Shown here piece by piece: positions 5,125-5,211 of a stretch of DNA of 5,211 bases. Position 1 is the first letter of the stretch, and each line of letters starts with the position of its first letter. The notes under the pieces are model-generated. The model ran no database searches. It saw only the letters and a list, made by a program, of their open reading frames with translations, and was not told the origin of the DNA. The position numbers were made by a program, and so were the translations under genes. The stretch is from NCBI GenBank assembly GCA_903877945.1, contig CAIRFY010000612.1, positions 1 through 5,211 of the forward strand, written 5' to 3'. The DNA is from an uncultured Oscillochloris sp. (GTDB lineage Bacteria; Chloroflexota; Chloroflexia; Chloroflexales; Chloroflexaceae).

Positions 5125-5211
5125 GCATGTTTCAAAATGGGTACATTCAGCTTTACAGTCTTGCGATGAGGCGATGAGGCGATGAGGCGATACGGAGCGC
5201 CTCACCGCCTC
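5124..5211. repeat. Family B repeat, second tandem copy (cut by window end)
   Basis: The 88 bases match 4991-5078 at 86 positions, offset by exactly 133 bases. The only differences are A to G (5064 versus 5197) and G to C (5076 versus 5209). The copies are head to tail and share the junction sequence CTAAGGCATG, so the right terminus of copy 1 runs directly into the left terminus of copy 2. The array probably continues past the window. Confidence 0.85.

Noticed and set aside
4987..5211. CRISPR array
   Set aside because: The 133-bp period is the whole unit repeated nearly identically. There are no unique spacers between short direct repeats and no cas genes nearby.

Overview
This is a 5.2 kb GC-rich bacterial segment with four protein-coding genes separated by short intergenic regions, nearly all of them occupied by repeats. 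The SSB (start MAKDLNKVQM, C-terminal tip DDDDIPF) and the membrane protein (one N-terminal helix, a beta-rich exported domain, then many helices) resemble proteins I know from filamentous anoxygenic phototrophs and their relatives. I therefore suggest Chloroflexota, probably order Chloroflexales. That placement is recollection of family style, not a database match.

Layout. Plus strand: gltX (133-1632, glutamyl-tRNA synthetase) is preceded by a TATAAT box at 88-93. It is followed by a large polytopic membrane protein (best start TTG 1798, end 3777) that may be a GT-C-type glycosyltransferase. Minus strand, convergent with these: ssb (4485-3940) has a near-consensus sigma-70 promoter. Upstream of it on the same strand is a 92-residue stand-alone Lrp/AsnC ligand-binding (RAM) domain protein (4897-4619).

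Repeats. Two families fill the gaps. Family A has a core of long G-rich/C-rich inverted arms (GGGAGAGGGGCTGGGGGTGA and its complement), each arm also a canonical G-quadruplex pattern. It lies at 6-28 (partial), 1637-1762 and 3829-3946. Family B is a roughly 133-138 bp palindromic, MITE-like unit with CTTAGRCATGTTTCAA termini and an internal 8-bp tandem repeat (CGATGAGG). It occurs as two head-to-tail copies at 4987-5211, the second cut by the window end. A degenerate half-copy at 3774-3820 is joined to a family A copy.

How the parts relate. The genes do not form an obvious pathway: translation (gltX), an envelope or polysaccharide-type membrane protein, DNA replication and repair (ssb), and a possible amino-acid-sensing regulator. 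The best observations concern the repeats. Family A sequence runs across the upstream-most possible start (TTG 1750) of the membrane gene and across the ssb stop codon. The membrane-gene stop codon lies in a family B terminus. I found no CRISPR array, tRNA, rRNA, transposase or recognisable defence or biosynthetic system. The coding content is ordinary and the repeat architecture is the unusual part.
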